Shown: positions 53,057 through 61,128 of the stretch, one piece after another
How positions within the stretch are numbered: the stretch's first letter is position 1
How the letters are laid out: each line of letters starts with the position of its first letter
Source of the DNA: Fluviicola sp.
GTDB taxonomy: Bacteria; Bacteroidota; Bacteroidia; Flavobacteriales_D; Crocinitomicaceae
Direction: 5' to 3'
DNA: 64,000 bases
Assembly: GCF_029266855.1 (NCBI RefSeq)
Contig: NZ_JAQSWB010000001.1
Coordinates: 930,001 to 994,000, forward strand
Notes under the pieces: generated by a model
Database searches by the model: none
Told to the model about the DNA's origin: nothing
Seen by the model: only the letters and a program-made list of their open reading frames with translations
Made by a program: the position numbers and the translations under genes

Positions 53057-55252
53057 TTAATGAAGATCAACCCATCCGCCTGTTGCAGGCAAGGTAACGA
53101 AAGTCTGAAATAGCGTATCGTAACCGCCTCCTGCACCCATGTTAAGCATATAACCGCCTGGGTATACATTGCCACTTGAGGTAATTGCTCCTGCATTTGC
53201 TCCGCCTATGGCGATGAAATTAAAAGTATATTGATTTCCGGCAGTTACATTTACCGGAGTACCCAATACGAAGTTAAGCATGCCTGATGAATTCACCGTA
53301 ACAGTTTGTGTGGACAGTACTGCTCCCCCTGTTCCCACACCGTTATGGATGTTGAGTGTATAACTACCTGGTGTCGTTACCACGTAAACAGAGACACTGA
53401 GACTTTGAAAAATCCCTGTCGCACCTGCAGTAAAGCTTTGCCCGGCGAATGCGAGACCAGTTCCCGAGGCTCCAGCCATTTGTGATTGATCGGTGATCGT
53501 TGTTGATGGTGAGTATGCATATCCCTGGAATTTTGTCACATCCGTATTAAAAATCATCATTCCCGCAACAGCTGTAAGCAGGTTACGCTGAGCAGTAGTC
53601 ATTCTTGGAAGAATCAAAGCCCCTGTCGTGGTAGAAACATCCAGGCTACCTGCAACTTTTGCGTTTCCGTTTACATCCAGTTTTGCTGCAGGAACATTTG
53701 TTCCTATCCCCACATTTGTTCCGTTGTTGTAAATAGAATTGCTGTTTAGTACCCATGTAGTACCATTCCAGTAGCTTGTGTTTCCAATAGCTGTTCCACT
53801 TGAAAGCAACCCTGCAGGCCCTTGCGGTCCAACTGCTCCGGTTGCTCCGGTTCCTCCAATTGGTCCGGCAGGCCCTTGCGGTCCCTGAGGTCCAACTGCT
53901 CCTGTTGCTCCCGGGATCCCTGCCAGACTGATATTCCAGCTATTTACGGCCGATCCGAGTGCACCTATGGCAACATCAATATTGGCAACTATCGTGGTTC
54001 CCACATAGGATACAATGGTCCCTTCGACATAATTAGTGATAGTTGTCTGATCTACCAACCTGATGCGGTCTCCGGCAATATAAGCCATACCGGCTTGTGT
54101 ATTGTATGATTTCCCCGGACCCGTTCCAAGTGTCTTTGGTGAGCTGGATGTTCCGCCATAGCCACTACCAGTCAACCCTGTTGCTCCATTTGTCCCTGCT
54201 GGTCCCTGAATTCCTTGTGGACCTTGTGGACCTTGTGGACCAGTCAATCCTGTTGCACCAACTGCACCGTCTAATCCATCATTTCCGGCAGGACCTTGTG
54301 GTCCCATTGGTCCTGTTGCGCCATCAAGTCCATCATTTCCAGCCGGACCTTGTGGTCCCATTGGACCGGTTGCACCAGGCATTCCCGGCATCCCCATTCC
54401 CATCGGACCCATTGGACCCATCGGACCGGTTGCACCCTGAGGACCTTGTGGCCCTTGTGGACCAGTTAATCCTGTTGCACCAACTGCACCGTCTAATCCA
54501 TCATTTCCGGCAGGACCTTGTGGTCCCATTGGTCCTGTTGCGCCGTCAAGTCCATCATTTCCAGCCGGACCTTGTGGTCCCATTGGACCGGTTGCACCAG
54601 GCATTCCCGGCATTCCCATTCCCATCGGACCCATCGGACCCATTGGACCCGTCGGACCGGTTGCACCCTGGAGACCCTGAGGCCCTGTATCACCTTGAAT
54701 TCCCTGCGGACCGGTGTCACCCTGAATTCCTTGTGGTCCCATGTCGCCTTGGATTCCCTGCGGGCCGGTTGCACCCTGAGGACCTTGTGGCCCCATATCG
54801 CCTTGGATTCCCTGTGGACCGGTTGCACCCTGAGGACCTTGTGGACCGGGTGTTCCGTTAGCGGAAAATAAAGCATAAGGTACACTCATCAGTTCACTGA
54901 CACCTTCGATAGTATAATTTGTTCCACCGGTCGGATCCGTTTCAGTTTGAATAAAATAAGGCCCGTTAGCCCAGTCAATATCGGAAAACAAAGCTGTAAC
55001 AGGAGTTCCCATACCGATTTCCAGACTGATAAGCCCGTTCGCATTGGTAGAAACACTGTGTGTTTCTGAAAACACAACTGTTCCACCGGCCGAGCCCTGT
55101 CTGATACTGATTCGTGTTCCTACCGTGGTATTGTTAATCAATTGCCCCGTCGCATTGCGGATGACAGCCTGGTAACTCATTTTCTGCGGAGTCTGTGCCC
55201 GGAGAGTAATTGTAACAATTACTGCCGCTACAAGTAATATGATTTTTTTCAT
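53057..55252 (-). CDS. Exported collagen-like protein
   Basis: 731 residues. Signal peptide (ITLRAQ), an N-terminal beta domain (about 25-130: MSYQAVIRNATGQLINNTTV; FSETHSVSTNANGLISLEIG), then a long Gly-X-Y stretch (about 130-370 and 450-480: GPQGATGPQGIQGDMG), which should form a collagen triple helix, a Thr/Gly-rich spacer, then a beta-rich head to the end (LPATGGWVDLH). A stretch of 74 residues inside the Gly-X-Y region is tandemly duplicated (54241-54462 and 54463-54684 in nucleotides). The final domain lacks a typical sorting motif; the next gene (3 bp away) carries one. It is likely a secreted fibre or adhesin. Confidence 0.85.
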   Translation of the reverse strand: MKKIILLVAAVIVTITLRAQTPQKMSYQAVIRNATGQLINNTTVGTRISIRQGSAGGTVVFSETHSVSTNANGLISLEIGMGTPVTALFSDIDWANGPYFIQTETDPTGGTNYTIEGVSELMSVPYALFSANGTPGPQGPQGATGPQGIQGDMGPQGPQGATGPQGIQGDMGPQGIQGDTGPQGIQGDTGPQGLQGATGPTGPMGPMGPMGMGMPGMPGATGPMGPQGPAGNDGLDGATGPMGPQGPAGNDGLDGAVGATGLTGPQGPQGPQGATGPMGPMGPMGMGMPGMPGATGPMGPQGPAGNDGLDGATGPMGPQGPAGNDGLDGAVGATGLTGPQGPQGPQGIQGPAGTNGATGLTGSGYGGTSSSPKTLGTGPGKSYNTQAGMAYIAGDRIRLVDQTTITNYVEGTIVSYVGTTIVANIDVAIGALGSAVNSWNISLAGIPGATGAVGPQGPQGPAGPIGGTGATGAVGPQGPAGLLSSGTAIGNTSYWNGTTWVLNSNSIYNNGTNVGIGTNVPAAKLDVNGNAKVAGSLDVSTTTGALILPRMTTAQRNLLTAVAGMMIFNTDVTKFQGYAYSPSTTITDQSQMAGASGTGLAFAGQSFTAGATGIFQSLSVSVYVVTTPGSYTLNIHNGVGTGGAVLSTQTVTVNSSGMLNFVLGTPVNVTAGNQYTFNFIAIGGANAGAITSSGNVYPGGYMLNMGAGGGYDTLFQTFVTLPATGGWVDLH
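54241..54684. repeat. Tandem duplication of 222 bp in the collagen-like gene
   Basis: Nearly identical copies 222 bp apart (74 residues: from the cagtcaatcctgttgcacca start to the ggaccggttgcaccctg end). The second copy has an extra triplet-repeat unit (GPM). It is a recent length change of the triple helix. Confidence 0.85.
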
Positions 55253-55255
55253 GTA

Positions 55256-55786
55256 TTAGTTTTTAATGATTTTGAATGTTTTTTGAATGTTTTTTGCCCC
55301 TCTTACTTCGAGTATATAAGTTCCCGGTGGATATGTTTCCATCCGGATGGAAGTAAAAGGGCCATCCAATGGTGATTGCTGAAGTTGTTTTCCTGTAACA
55401 TCCGTCAGGACGAAGGACAATCCATCGCTTGTGCCTTCGACGGCTAAAGTGACCAAATTTGTTGTTGGATTGGGAAAAATGTTTACCGAAAGCTGAATAT
55501 CCGGAAATTTGTCAACCCCGAGCGTGAAGATTTCGTAGGCCTGCTGAACTCCCTGGCTCACTGTTCCTGCCGGCGAAGTGATTGAGCTGTAGGAAATCTG
55601 CCCCAGCGTGGCACTTACCGAACCTCCCGTACCTGTTGCTTCCAGTGCCGCAGCTCCGGTGTTCTGCTGACTCCAGGCAGAACCTGAGAGCGCAAGAAGA
55701 GCAAATGCAGACAATGAAAACTTTTTTCCAGATCGGCGCGGTATGGGCAGCAATAATCCCGAATTTGTAAATTTCTGAATTTTCAT
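55256..55786 (-). CDS. Small T9SS-sorted protein paired with the collagen-like protein
   Basis: 176 residues: signal peptide (ends GSAWSQQ), a short Gly/Thr/Ser-rich part (QNTGAAALEATGTGGSVSAT), and a full sorting domain (NIFPNPTTNLVTLAVEGTSD, ending TFKIIKN). Located 3 bp upstream of the collagen-like gene, so the two are cotranscribed. It may be a minor pilin-like or anchoring partner for the collagen fibre. Confidence 0.8.
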   Translation of the reverse strand: MKIQKFTNSGLLLPIPRRSGKKFSLSAFALLALSGSAWSQQNTGAAALEATGTGGSVSATLGQISYSSITSPAGTVSQGVQQAYEIFTLGVDKFPDIQLSVNIFPNPTTNLVTLAVEGTSDGLSFVLTDVTGKQLQQSPLDGPFTSIRMETYPPGTYILEVRGAKNIQKTFKIIKN

Positions 55787-55889
55787 AAATAGTGTTTCAA
55801 CGTGTTTAATGCCGCAAAACTCACCAAATAAAACTAAAACGTATACAAGGGTTTCCCCCTGACTTATGATAATTCTCCAGTAGAAGTAA

Positions 55890-56210
55890 AAAGGAAAAGC
55901 CCGGACGATGAATGTCGGGGCTTTTATTTTGAGTTTGTAAACCTTTTAGTTAACATGCTTACAAAAAAGTGAGTCGGACAACTAATTATTTAAGTTGACA
56001 CTGCGTCTGCAGGAGTTGCTATAAAGGAAATTTAGACAGTAAGTAAAGCTCCTGGACAGGATTTTTGTTTTGAGTTTGTAAACCTTTTAGTTAACATGCT
56101 TACAAAAACTCTGAACAAGCGATTCATAAACTGGAGAAACCCTGACGATGAATGTCAGGGCTTCTCTGTTTGAGTTTGTAAACCTTTTAGTTAATACGCT
56201 TACAAAAGAG
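55890..56210. repeat. Mosaic array upstream of the S41 gene: three more 33-bp elements and a rebB tail copy
   Basis: The 33-bp element starts at 55934, 56075 and 56175. A further rebB-tail copy lies at about 55994-56045 (GVDTASAGVAIKEI-like reading with changes). Terminator-like stems AAAAGCCCGGACG/GTCGGGGC (55893-55925) and GAAACCCTGAC/GTCAGGGC (56134-56165) accompany them. Also contains a phrase agtgag..gtggcagctaa that continues into the S41 gene's last codons. Confidence 0.85.
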
Positions 56211-56227
56211 TGAGCGTGGCAGCTAAA

Positions 56228-57613
56228 TTATTTAACCGACACCTCATTATTAATGATTTCAAGCGCTTTCTCATCAGCATCTTCTGATTTCACTTCGATA
56301 TCCGGAGACACTCCCACTTTGTCCAAACGAACACCGTCGTTCGTATAAAAATCTGCAATAGGTATTAACAGCATATACTTTCTTTCCACGAAAAACGGAG
56401 ATGCCGCAAGCATAGCACCTGCTGTTCTTTCGCCGATAATGGTCGCTTTTTTATTGTTTTTCAGTGCATAAACGATCGGTTCGCAGGTACTTCCCGTTCC
56501 ACCATTTGTCAAAACGTAGAGTTTTCCAGTGAAAACCGGGTTCACAGGTTTCCTGAAAATAAGCTTAACCCCGGGTGTTCTTTTTAATTCATTCCCGAAT
56601 TCTTCGGTGCTCTTTGGCTGAAGTTCGTTTAGTGTGCGGAATAATTCGGACTGATAACCTATGTAGGGTAATTTATTGGTTGGGAAATACCCCACTTCCA
56701 AATCTTCCGTAACAATGTGTTTTGCCAGTGCGAAAGCGGCATCAATACCACCGCCTCCATTGTTCCGTAGATCTATGATCAGGTTTTTGTATGCCTTATT
56801 TGCAACGATTCCGGGTAAGACTGCAGCCAGTTCCTCTGCCGAACTACTAAAGTTCTTAATCTGCAAATAGGCTGTAGAATCATTTTTTTCTTCAAAAATA
56901 ACTGACTTATTGGTGCTTACCTGTTTCTCATCGTCAGGACTTATTGCTTCTTCTTCCGCCTGATCTTCTCCAATCAGTAAGGTCAAATGGGTGAACGGAA
57001 GTTTTGGAGTTAGTACATTAAAGCCGAAGAACAGTTCAATATCGTCATGAGCTCTCTTGCCCAGGCTTTCAAATTCCTTTTCGAATTTCTTCCATTCTTT
57101 CGTCTGCAGGACATTCTTTGAATAAATATTGTCCCGGATTGTTTTTAACAGTTGCGGATAAAGTGTGCTATAGTTGAACTTGTCTTCTGCGGAACTCACA
57201 CCTTGTACTGTTCCAACGGATGTTCCGTCGGCTTTTAGAAAGACCCCGCTTAGGGTTCCTTTCAGCGGATCCGTCGTTCCCTTAAAAGATAGTTTCCCGA
57301 ACACAGGAATACTTGCCTCGCCAAATAAACTGTCGGATTTTGGTGTGCCTTTGATGCGTATGATGGTCCCTTTTTTAGGCAATTTCCCCGCCAGTCTTCC
57401 CAGTCTTGCTTTGAATCCTCCCATCATGCGGACATCGGCATTTTTGGGGGAAGTGATGGTGAATTGGTTTTTGGCCGTATGTACGTCTAAAAAAGTAGAG
57501 ATTACCGTGCCGCCGCCAAAATCTATATCACTTTTAAAATGTGAGGGATTGTTTTGGGCTAAAGAGGTATTAAAAAGAAAAAGCAGTACGAAATTCAAAA
57601 CGAAGAATTTCAT
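56228..57613 (-). CDS. S41-family (tail-specific) peptidase
   Basis: About 461 residues from MKFFVLNF (an ATG six codons earlier also exists). Signal peptide, then a long N-terminal part, and the S41 core at about 265-460: LIIDLRNNGGGGIDAAFALA (strand plus glycine motif), TNGGTGSTCEPIVYALKNNK (the GxTGS-type nucleophile Ser), and GERTAGAMLAASPF. These peptidases cleave C termini of membrane and secreted proteins; here a secreted or lipid-free periplasmic enzyme. Its 3' end borders the mosaic array. Confidence 0.87.
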   Translation of the reverse strand: MKFFVLNFVLLFLFNTSLAQNNPSHFKSDIDFGGGTVISTFLDVHTAKNQFTITSPKNADVRMMGGFKARLGRLAGKLPKKGTIIRIKGTPKSDSLFGEASIPVFGKLSFKGTTDPLKGTLSGVFLKADGTSVGTVQGVSSAEDKFNYSTLYPQLLKTIRDNIYSKNVLQTKEWKKFEKEFESLGKRAHDDIELFFGFNVLTPKLPFTHLTLLIGEDQAEEEAISPDDEKQVSTNKSVIFEEKNDSTAYLQIKNFSSSAEELAAVLPGIVANKAYKNLIIDLRNNGGGGIDAAFALAKHIVTEDLEVGYFPTNKLPYIGYQSELFRTLNELQPKSTEEFGNELKRTPGVKLIFRKPVNPVFTGKLYVLTNGGTGSTCEPIVYALKNNKKATIIGERTAGAMLAASPFFVERKYMLLIPIADFYTNDGVRLDKVGVSPDIEVKSEDADEKALEIINNEVSVK

Positions 57614-57795
57614 TGTTGTGTTGTTTTGCATGTGTTAACGGGATTTAAATACGGGCTCAAAGAAAATATGAAATTGCTTGCCAGTGCTCAAAAAGTGATG
57701 AAACGATTAGCTTTTTTGACGAAATAACTAACGTCAAATTATAAATGACTGAGTTCTCAATTATCAAGTACATCCCAAACTTGATAATTCATCAT

Positions 57796-58602
57796 TTATA
57801 ATTCCAAAAGCTTTGCTTTTATCTGCTTATAAAAGGTCTTCGATAATGGAATTTCCTTTTCACCGACAACAAAGGCGATTTTTGCACCCTGCGAATTACC
57901 AATAATTTCTTTTACCGCGTTGATGTTGACAAGATAAGAACGGTGACATTGCTCTAAAAAAGGTAGCTGTTCACACACATTCGACAGCGTTTGCCTGAAC
58001 GTAACGGAAATGATTTTTTTATTTTTATCCATCAAGCACACCTCCACATAGTTTTCTACTGCTTTGACAAACAATAAGTCGTCTTTATCCATTGTCAGAA
58101 CCTCGTTCTTGTTTTCTCCGATCAATACAAACGAATTCTTTGCCGGCGGAATGATTCGTTCACCGAATTTCTGTCTTAAATAGATCATCGGGGGAATAAA
58201 AACAGGGATCATGCAAAGGACCGTAACACTTAAAAAACGTAAATAGGTCCATAGAGTATAACTTTTGAAATTATTTACAATCGTTCTGTTATACATATAG
58301 AGTATCGTGCCTGAAAAAAAACAAAAGAGCAATGTAGAAATGATCTCATTACGCACAGACCAGATTCGTCCGGATTTGAAATAACCGATACTTTCGATGC
58401 GGCCTTGGATAATAAATACAATCCCGGCAAGGATACCATACCCGGAAAGCAGCAGTTTTTTGTACTCCGCATCGAATTGGCTCGTATCAAAGGGTTGAAG
58501 CACAATAATAATGAAGCACAAATACACACATAAAATAAGACCAACCAGTAATCTTCTTGGTGTCGATGCCAGAAAGTGGATTTGACTTTTTAAATAATTC
58601 AA
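57796..58602 (-). CDS. Membrane-bound LytTR-family transcription regulator
   Basis: 268 residues. Four hydrophobic segments in the first 150 residues (RLLVGLILCVYLCFIIIVLQ; LRFLSVTVLCMIPVFI), then a LytTR DNA-binding domain (about 165-268) with LLFVKAVENYVEVCLMDKNK, LEQCHRSYLVNINAVKEIIG and KIAFVVGEKEIPLSKTFYKQ. LytTR proteins bind DNA as dimers; many are part of two-component systems, but this one is fused to a membrane part and has no receiver domain. It may directly sense a membrane signal. Single-gene unit. Confidence 0.88.
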   Translation of the reverse strand: MNYLKSQIHFLASTPRRLLVGLILCVYLCFIIIVLQPFDTSQFDAEYKKLLLSGYGILAGIVFIIQGRIESIGYFKSGRIWSVRNEIISTLLFCFFSGTILYMYNRTIVNNFKSYTLWTYLRFLSVTVLCMIPVFIPPMIYLRQKFGERIIPPAKNSFVLIGENKNEVLTMDKDDLLFVKAVENYVEVCLMDKNKKIISVTFRQTLSNVCEQLPFLEQCHRSYLVNINAVKEIIGNSQGAKIAFVVGEKEIPLSKTFYKQIKAKLLEL

Positions 58603-58727
58603 TTTTATAAATGCTAATTGTCCAGGCAGGCAAATTTACATTTTTATCTCAGTACTGCTTCAACAGCTGTACCGGACTTTCGGGAAAATTCCCAGGTACT
58701 TAGTGAGAAATTTAGAACAGATTATGC

Positions 58728-59078
58728 TTATCCTCCTTTGCAGCACGCATCGCGTTGCTTGTAACCCTCCGGATCAGCTTTCACCTCATCGGCATCAAAA
58801 CCGCGCAACGAAATTTCTTTACGGATTTTATCCGGGGTGATTTTTTTCGTCCAGTAAACAACGGTTGTTGTTTGATCCGCTTCGTTGTAAGTTACCAATT
58901 GAATTCCTTTCACGAAGACCAAATCGCCTTCCAGTTTCCCGCCACATGTTTCACACACTTTGCAATGATCACATGTATTAGGTGTTTTAATGGTGATTGT
59001 TTGCCGTTTAGGCTCTTTTTGTGCAAGTAGCATCTGAGAAGCAAACAGGAATGTTATCAATAAAGCTGTTTTAAACAT
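58728..59078 (-). CDS. Exported HMA-like metal-binding protein
   Basis: About 116 residues from MFKTALLI (longer start adds 10). Signal peptide (MLLAQ), then an HMA-like fold with an unusual Cys cluster (TPNTCDHCKVCETCGGKLEG) and a second cluster near the end (DACCKGG). The first Cys pair is where the HMA metal loop lies. It is 35 kb away from the main copper cluster and could be a separate periplasmic metal chaperone. Confidence 0.78.
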   Translation of the reverse strand: MFKTALLITFLFASQMLLAQKEPKRQTITIKTPNTCDHCKVCETCGGKLEGDLVFVKGIQLVTYNEADQTTTVVYWTKKITPDKIRKEISLRGFDADEVKADPEGYKQRDACCKGG

Positions 59079-59177
59079 ATTGAATCGGTTAATGCGTTTA
59101 TACTTCAAAGGTACGAAATCATAATGTATGAAAGAAGAAGTAGAAACAGTCTGTTGTTGAAAAGGTAAAGGTTCATT

Positions 59178-60269
59178 TCAATAATCAAAAATGTGCTCTA
59201 CTTCGTAATTCTCTTCCCTGGCTTTCATCAGCATCCGATTTAAGTCTTTCACAAGAACTGCGAGTACGATTCGTTTCTTCTTCGGTTCGGAAGGAATAGG
59301 CTGTGAGAAAATGTTTTCGGTATAACTAAGCGAAAAGAATTTGTTCGAAGGAACTTTGAGGGAAACAAAAATTGCCGCATTGTTACCGGCTATTTCCCTG
59401 AAGGTCAATTTATCTTCTGCCAATTGAACAATCTCAGGATTAAACCGGGCATAGCGGTTCAAACGCAGGAGTGCACTTTTATCAGGATAGTTTTCAAGCA
59501 CATCGTATTTCTTCTTCAACCTTCCCGGTAATTTGTCCACCAAAACCATGGTATAGGTATCGTCGGGACCGTGCATGGTCTCTGCCCCCATTTTGATCAA
59601 TTTACCATATCCCCATTTCACCATCAGTTCCGAAGTGAGGAAATATTTCCGTTCCATTTTGCGAAGAAAATGACTGTCGAAAAAAGAAGTTTCCGTCCAC
59701 AGCTTTTTCAAGCGATCTTTAAAATCAAATTCGTACCAAAAGTTATCATTGATAAATGCTACGTAATCTTTGGTGTATTGGGCAGTAAAGCGGTCTTCAT
59801 CCGTTTCAACTGTTTTGGTATCTGTTAATCTTCCTACTACGCGTTCGTACCATGCCTTGGTAACGTATTCTGCCGAACAACTGGAATTGATAATATAAAT
59901 CATCAACTGGTACTCCCCGTTGTATTTATAGTTGGTCTGATTTGTATCCGTATATGTTTTCACGATCTTGTGAATGTCCCAAATCTGTGCGTTTTGACGC
60001 ATGTACGGAAATGAACTTGCTGTTGTATGTTCAAAATAATTCCCCTGTTCTTTCGGACTGAAAACGAGATACCATTCCGGAATGCTCAACATTGCCTGGT
60101 CAACTCTTCGCCTGTATTTGGATGGTGTTTGCGGGTGCTCATTTTTCGCTGTCCACTCTTTGGGGATCAGCACACCTTCGTCCTCAACATAGGTATTCGG
60201 CTTTTGCATGTAAAATGTCAGCAAAGCCAGTGAGGAAGAAATGAGTGTAAACAAAAACAGGCGTCTCAT
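59178..60269 (-). CDS. Hypothetical exported protein of the FAD-oxidase operon
   Basis: About 363 residues from MRRLFLF (an ATG six codons earlier overlaps the methyltransferase end). One N-terminal hydrophobic segment, likely a signal anchor, then a conserved-looking body (DQAMLSIPEWYLVFSPKEQG; ETMHGPDDTYTMVLVDKLPG; FREIAGNNAAIFVSLKVPSN). Not recognised. Four bp after the methyltransferase stop, so it belongs to that operon and is probably periplasmic or membrane-anchored. Confidence 0.72.
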   Translation of the reverse strand: MRRLFLFTLISSSLALLTFYMQKPNTYVEDEGVLIPKEWTAKNEHPQTPSKYRRRVDQAMLSIPEWYLVFSPKEQGNYFEHTTASSFPYMRQNAQIWDIHKIVKTYTDTNQTNYKYNGEYQLMIYIINSSCSAEYVTKAWYERVVGRLTDTKTVETDEDRFTAQYTKDYVAFINDNFWYEFDFKDRLKKLWTETSFFDSHFLRKMERKYFLTSELMVKWGYGKLIKMGAETMHGPDDTYTMVLVDKLPGRLKKKYDVLENYPDKSALLRLNRYARFNPEIVQLAEDKLTFREIAGNNAAIFVSLKVPSNKFFSLSYTENIFSQPIPSEPKKKRIVLAVLVKDLNRMLMKAREENYEVEHIFDY

Positions 60270-60273
60270 AGCG

Positions 60274-61128
60274 TCAATTTTTAGCAAATGCCAGCAAGGT
60301 ATTCAAAGAAGGATCATTCAATTGCAAAATACGGAAGTTAAGATCAGTAAATCCTGATTCTTCCAGCAGCTTCACCCACTCTTCCACCGAACGGAAAGAA
60401 CGGTATTCTTCCTGGTTTTTCGACCAGGTTTCATGCAATCCAAGATTGAAAACCGTATGAACCAATGATGCGAAAACACGCATTCCTTCTGAATTCACAT
60501 CGTGATCGCGCATAATGAACAAACCTCCGGGTTTGAGCACGCGTTTGATTGATTCTACAAAAGCAGGAAGTAATTCTACCGGGCAATGATGCAATCCAAT
60601 GTGACAGGTTACTACATCTAAACTATTATCTGCAATTTGCGGAGAAAGCGGTTGATAATCCAAATGAAAAAAGGTTCCGATCTTAGCGATCTTGCCGCGC
60701 TCCATGATATCCGCAATTCCGTTATTCGGGGCAATGTCATTTGTCAGATAAACCGGACCGGTGATCCGGATGTGCTTTTTCAATTCACTGATATACCTTC
60801 CGGTTGATCCAATTTCCAGGTAACCGTTAATCTCTTTTTTTCCTTTCAGAATTTGAAGCACCTGGTTCGACATTTCTTTTTTCTGCTTTTTCAATGCCGG
60901 CAAAGCATAAGTAAGCGCCGAAAGAAAAGGTGTGATGCTTTTCAGGTCCTTCTGAACAGCTTCGTAAATCGCCTGATCGGTAGTCAGTTGGCTTGACTTA
61001 TCAGCAATCAGGTGATGGAATTTATCTTCCGGATACAAGTGGAAAATCCCTTGCAGAAACTTGTAAAACCGATCGCTCGATTCCGTCTTTTCAAAAATGG
61101 TTTTGAACTCAGATTGCGGTTTATTCAT
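60274..61128 (-). CDS. SAM-dependent class I methyltransferase
   Basis: 284 residues. The Rossmann SAM-binding part is at about 115-230: NGYLEIGSTGRYISELKKHI (motif I ExGxxxG-like), IADIMERGKIAKIGTFFHLD, DVVTCHIGLHHCPVELLPAF, FVESIKRVLKPGGLFIMRDH (motif IV/V). It is cytoplasmic. Substrate unknown; the operon suggests a small molecule or lipid head group. Overlaps the FAD oxidase stop by 8 bp. Confidence 0.85.
   Translation of the reverse strand: MNKPQSEFKTIFEKTESSDRFYKFLQGIFHLYPEDKFHHLIADKSSQLTTDQAIYEAVQKDLKSITPFLSALTYALPALKKQKKEMSNQVLQILKGKKEINGYLEIGSTGRYISELKKHIRITGPVYLTNDIAPNNGIADIMERGKIAKIGTFFHLDYQPLSPQIADNSLDVVTCHIGLHHCPVELLPAFVESIKRVLKPGGLFIMRDHDVNSEGMRVFASLVHTVFNLGLHETWSKNQEEYRSFRSVEEWVKLLEESGFTDLNFRILQLNDPSLNTLLAFAKN

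Noticed and set aside
54097..54861. 254-codon plus-strand frame across the collagen-like gene
   Set aside because: It is the antisense shadow of the Gly-X-Y repeats (a repetitive Leu/Val/Pro/His pattern), with no signal or motif of its own.
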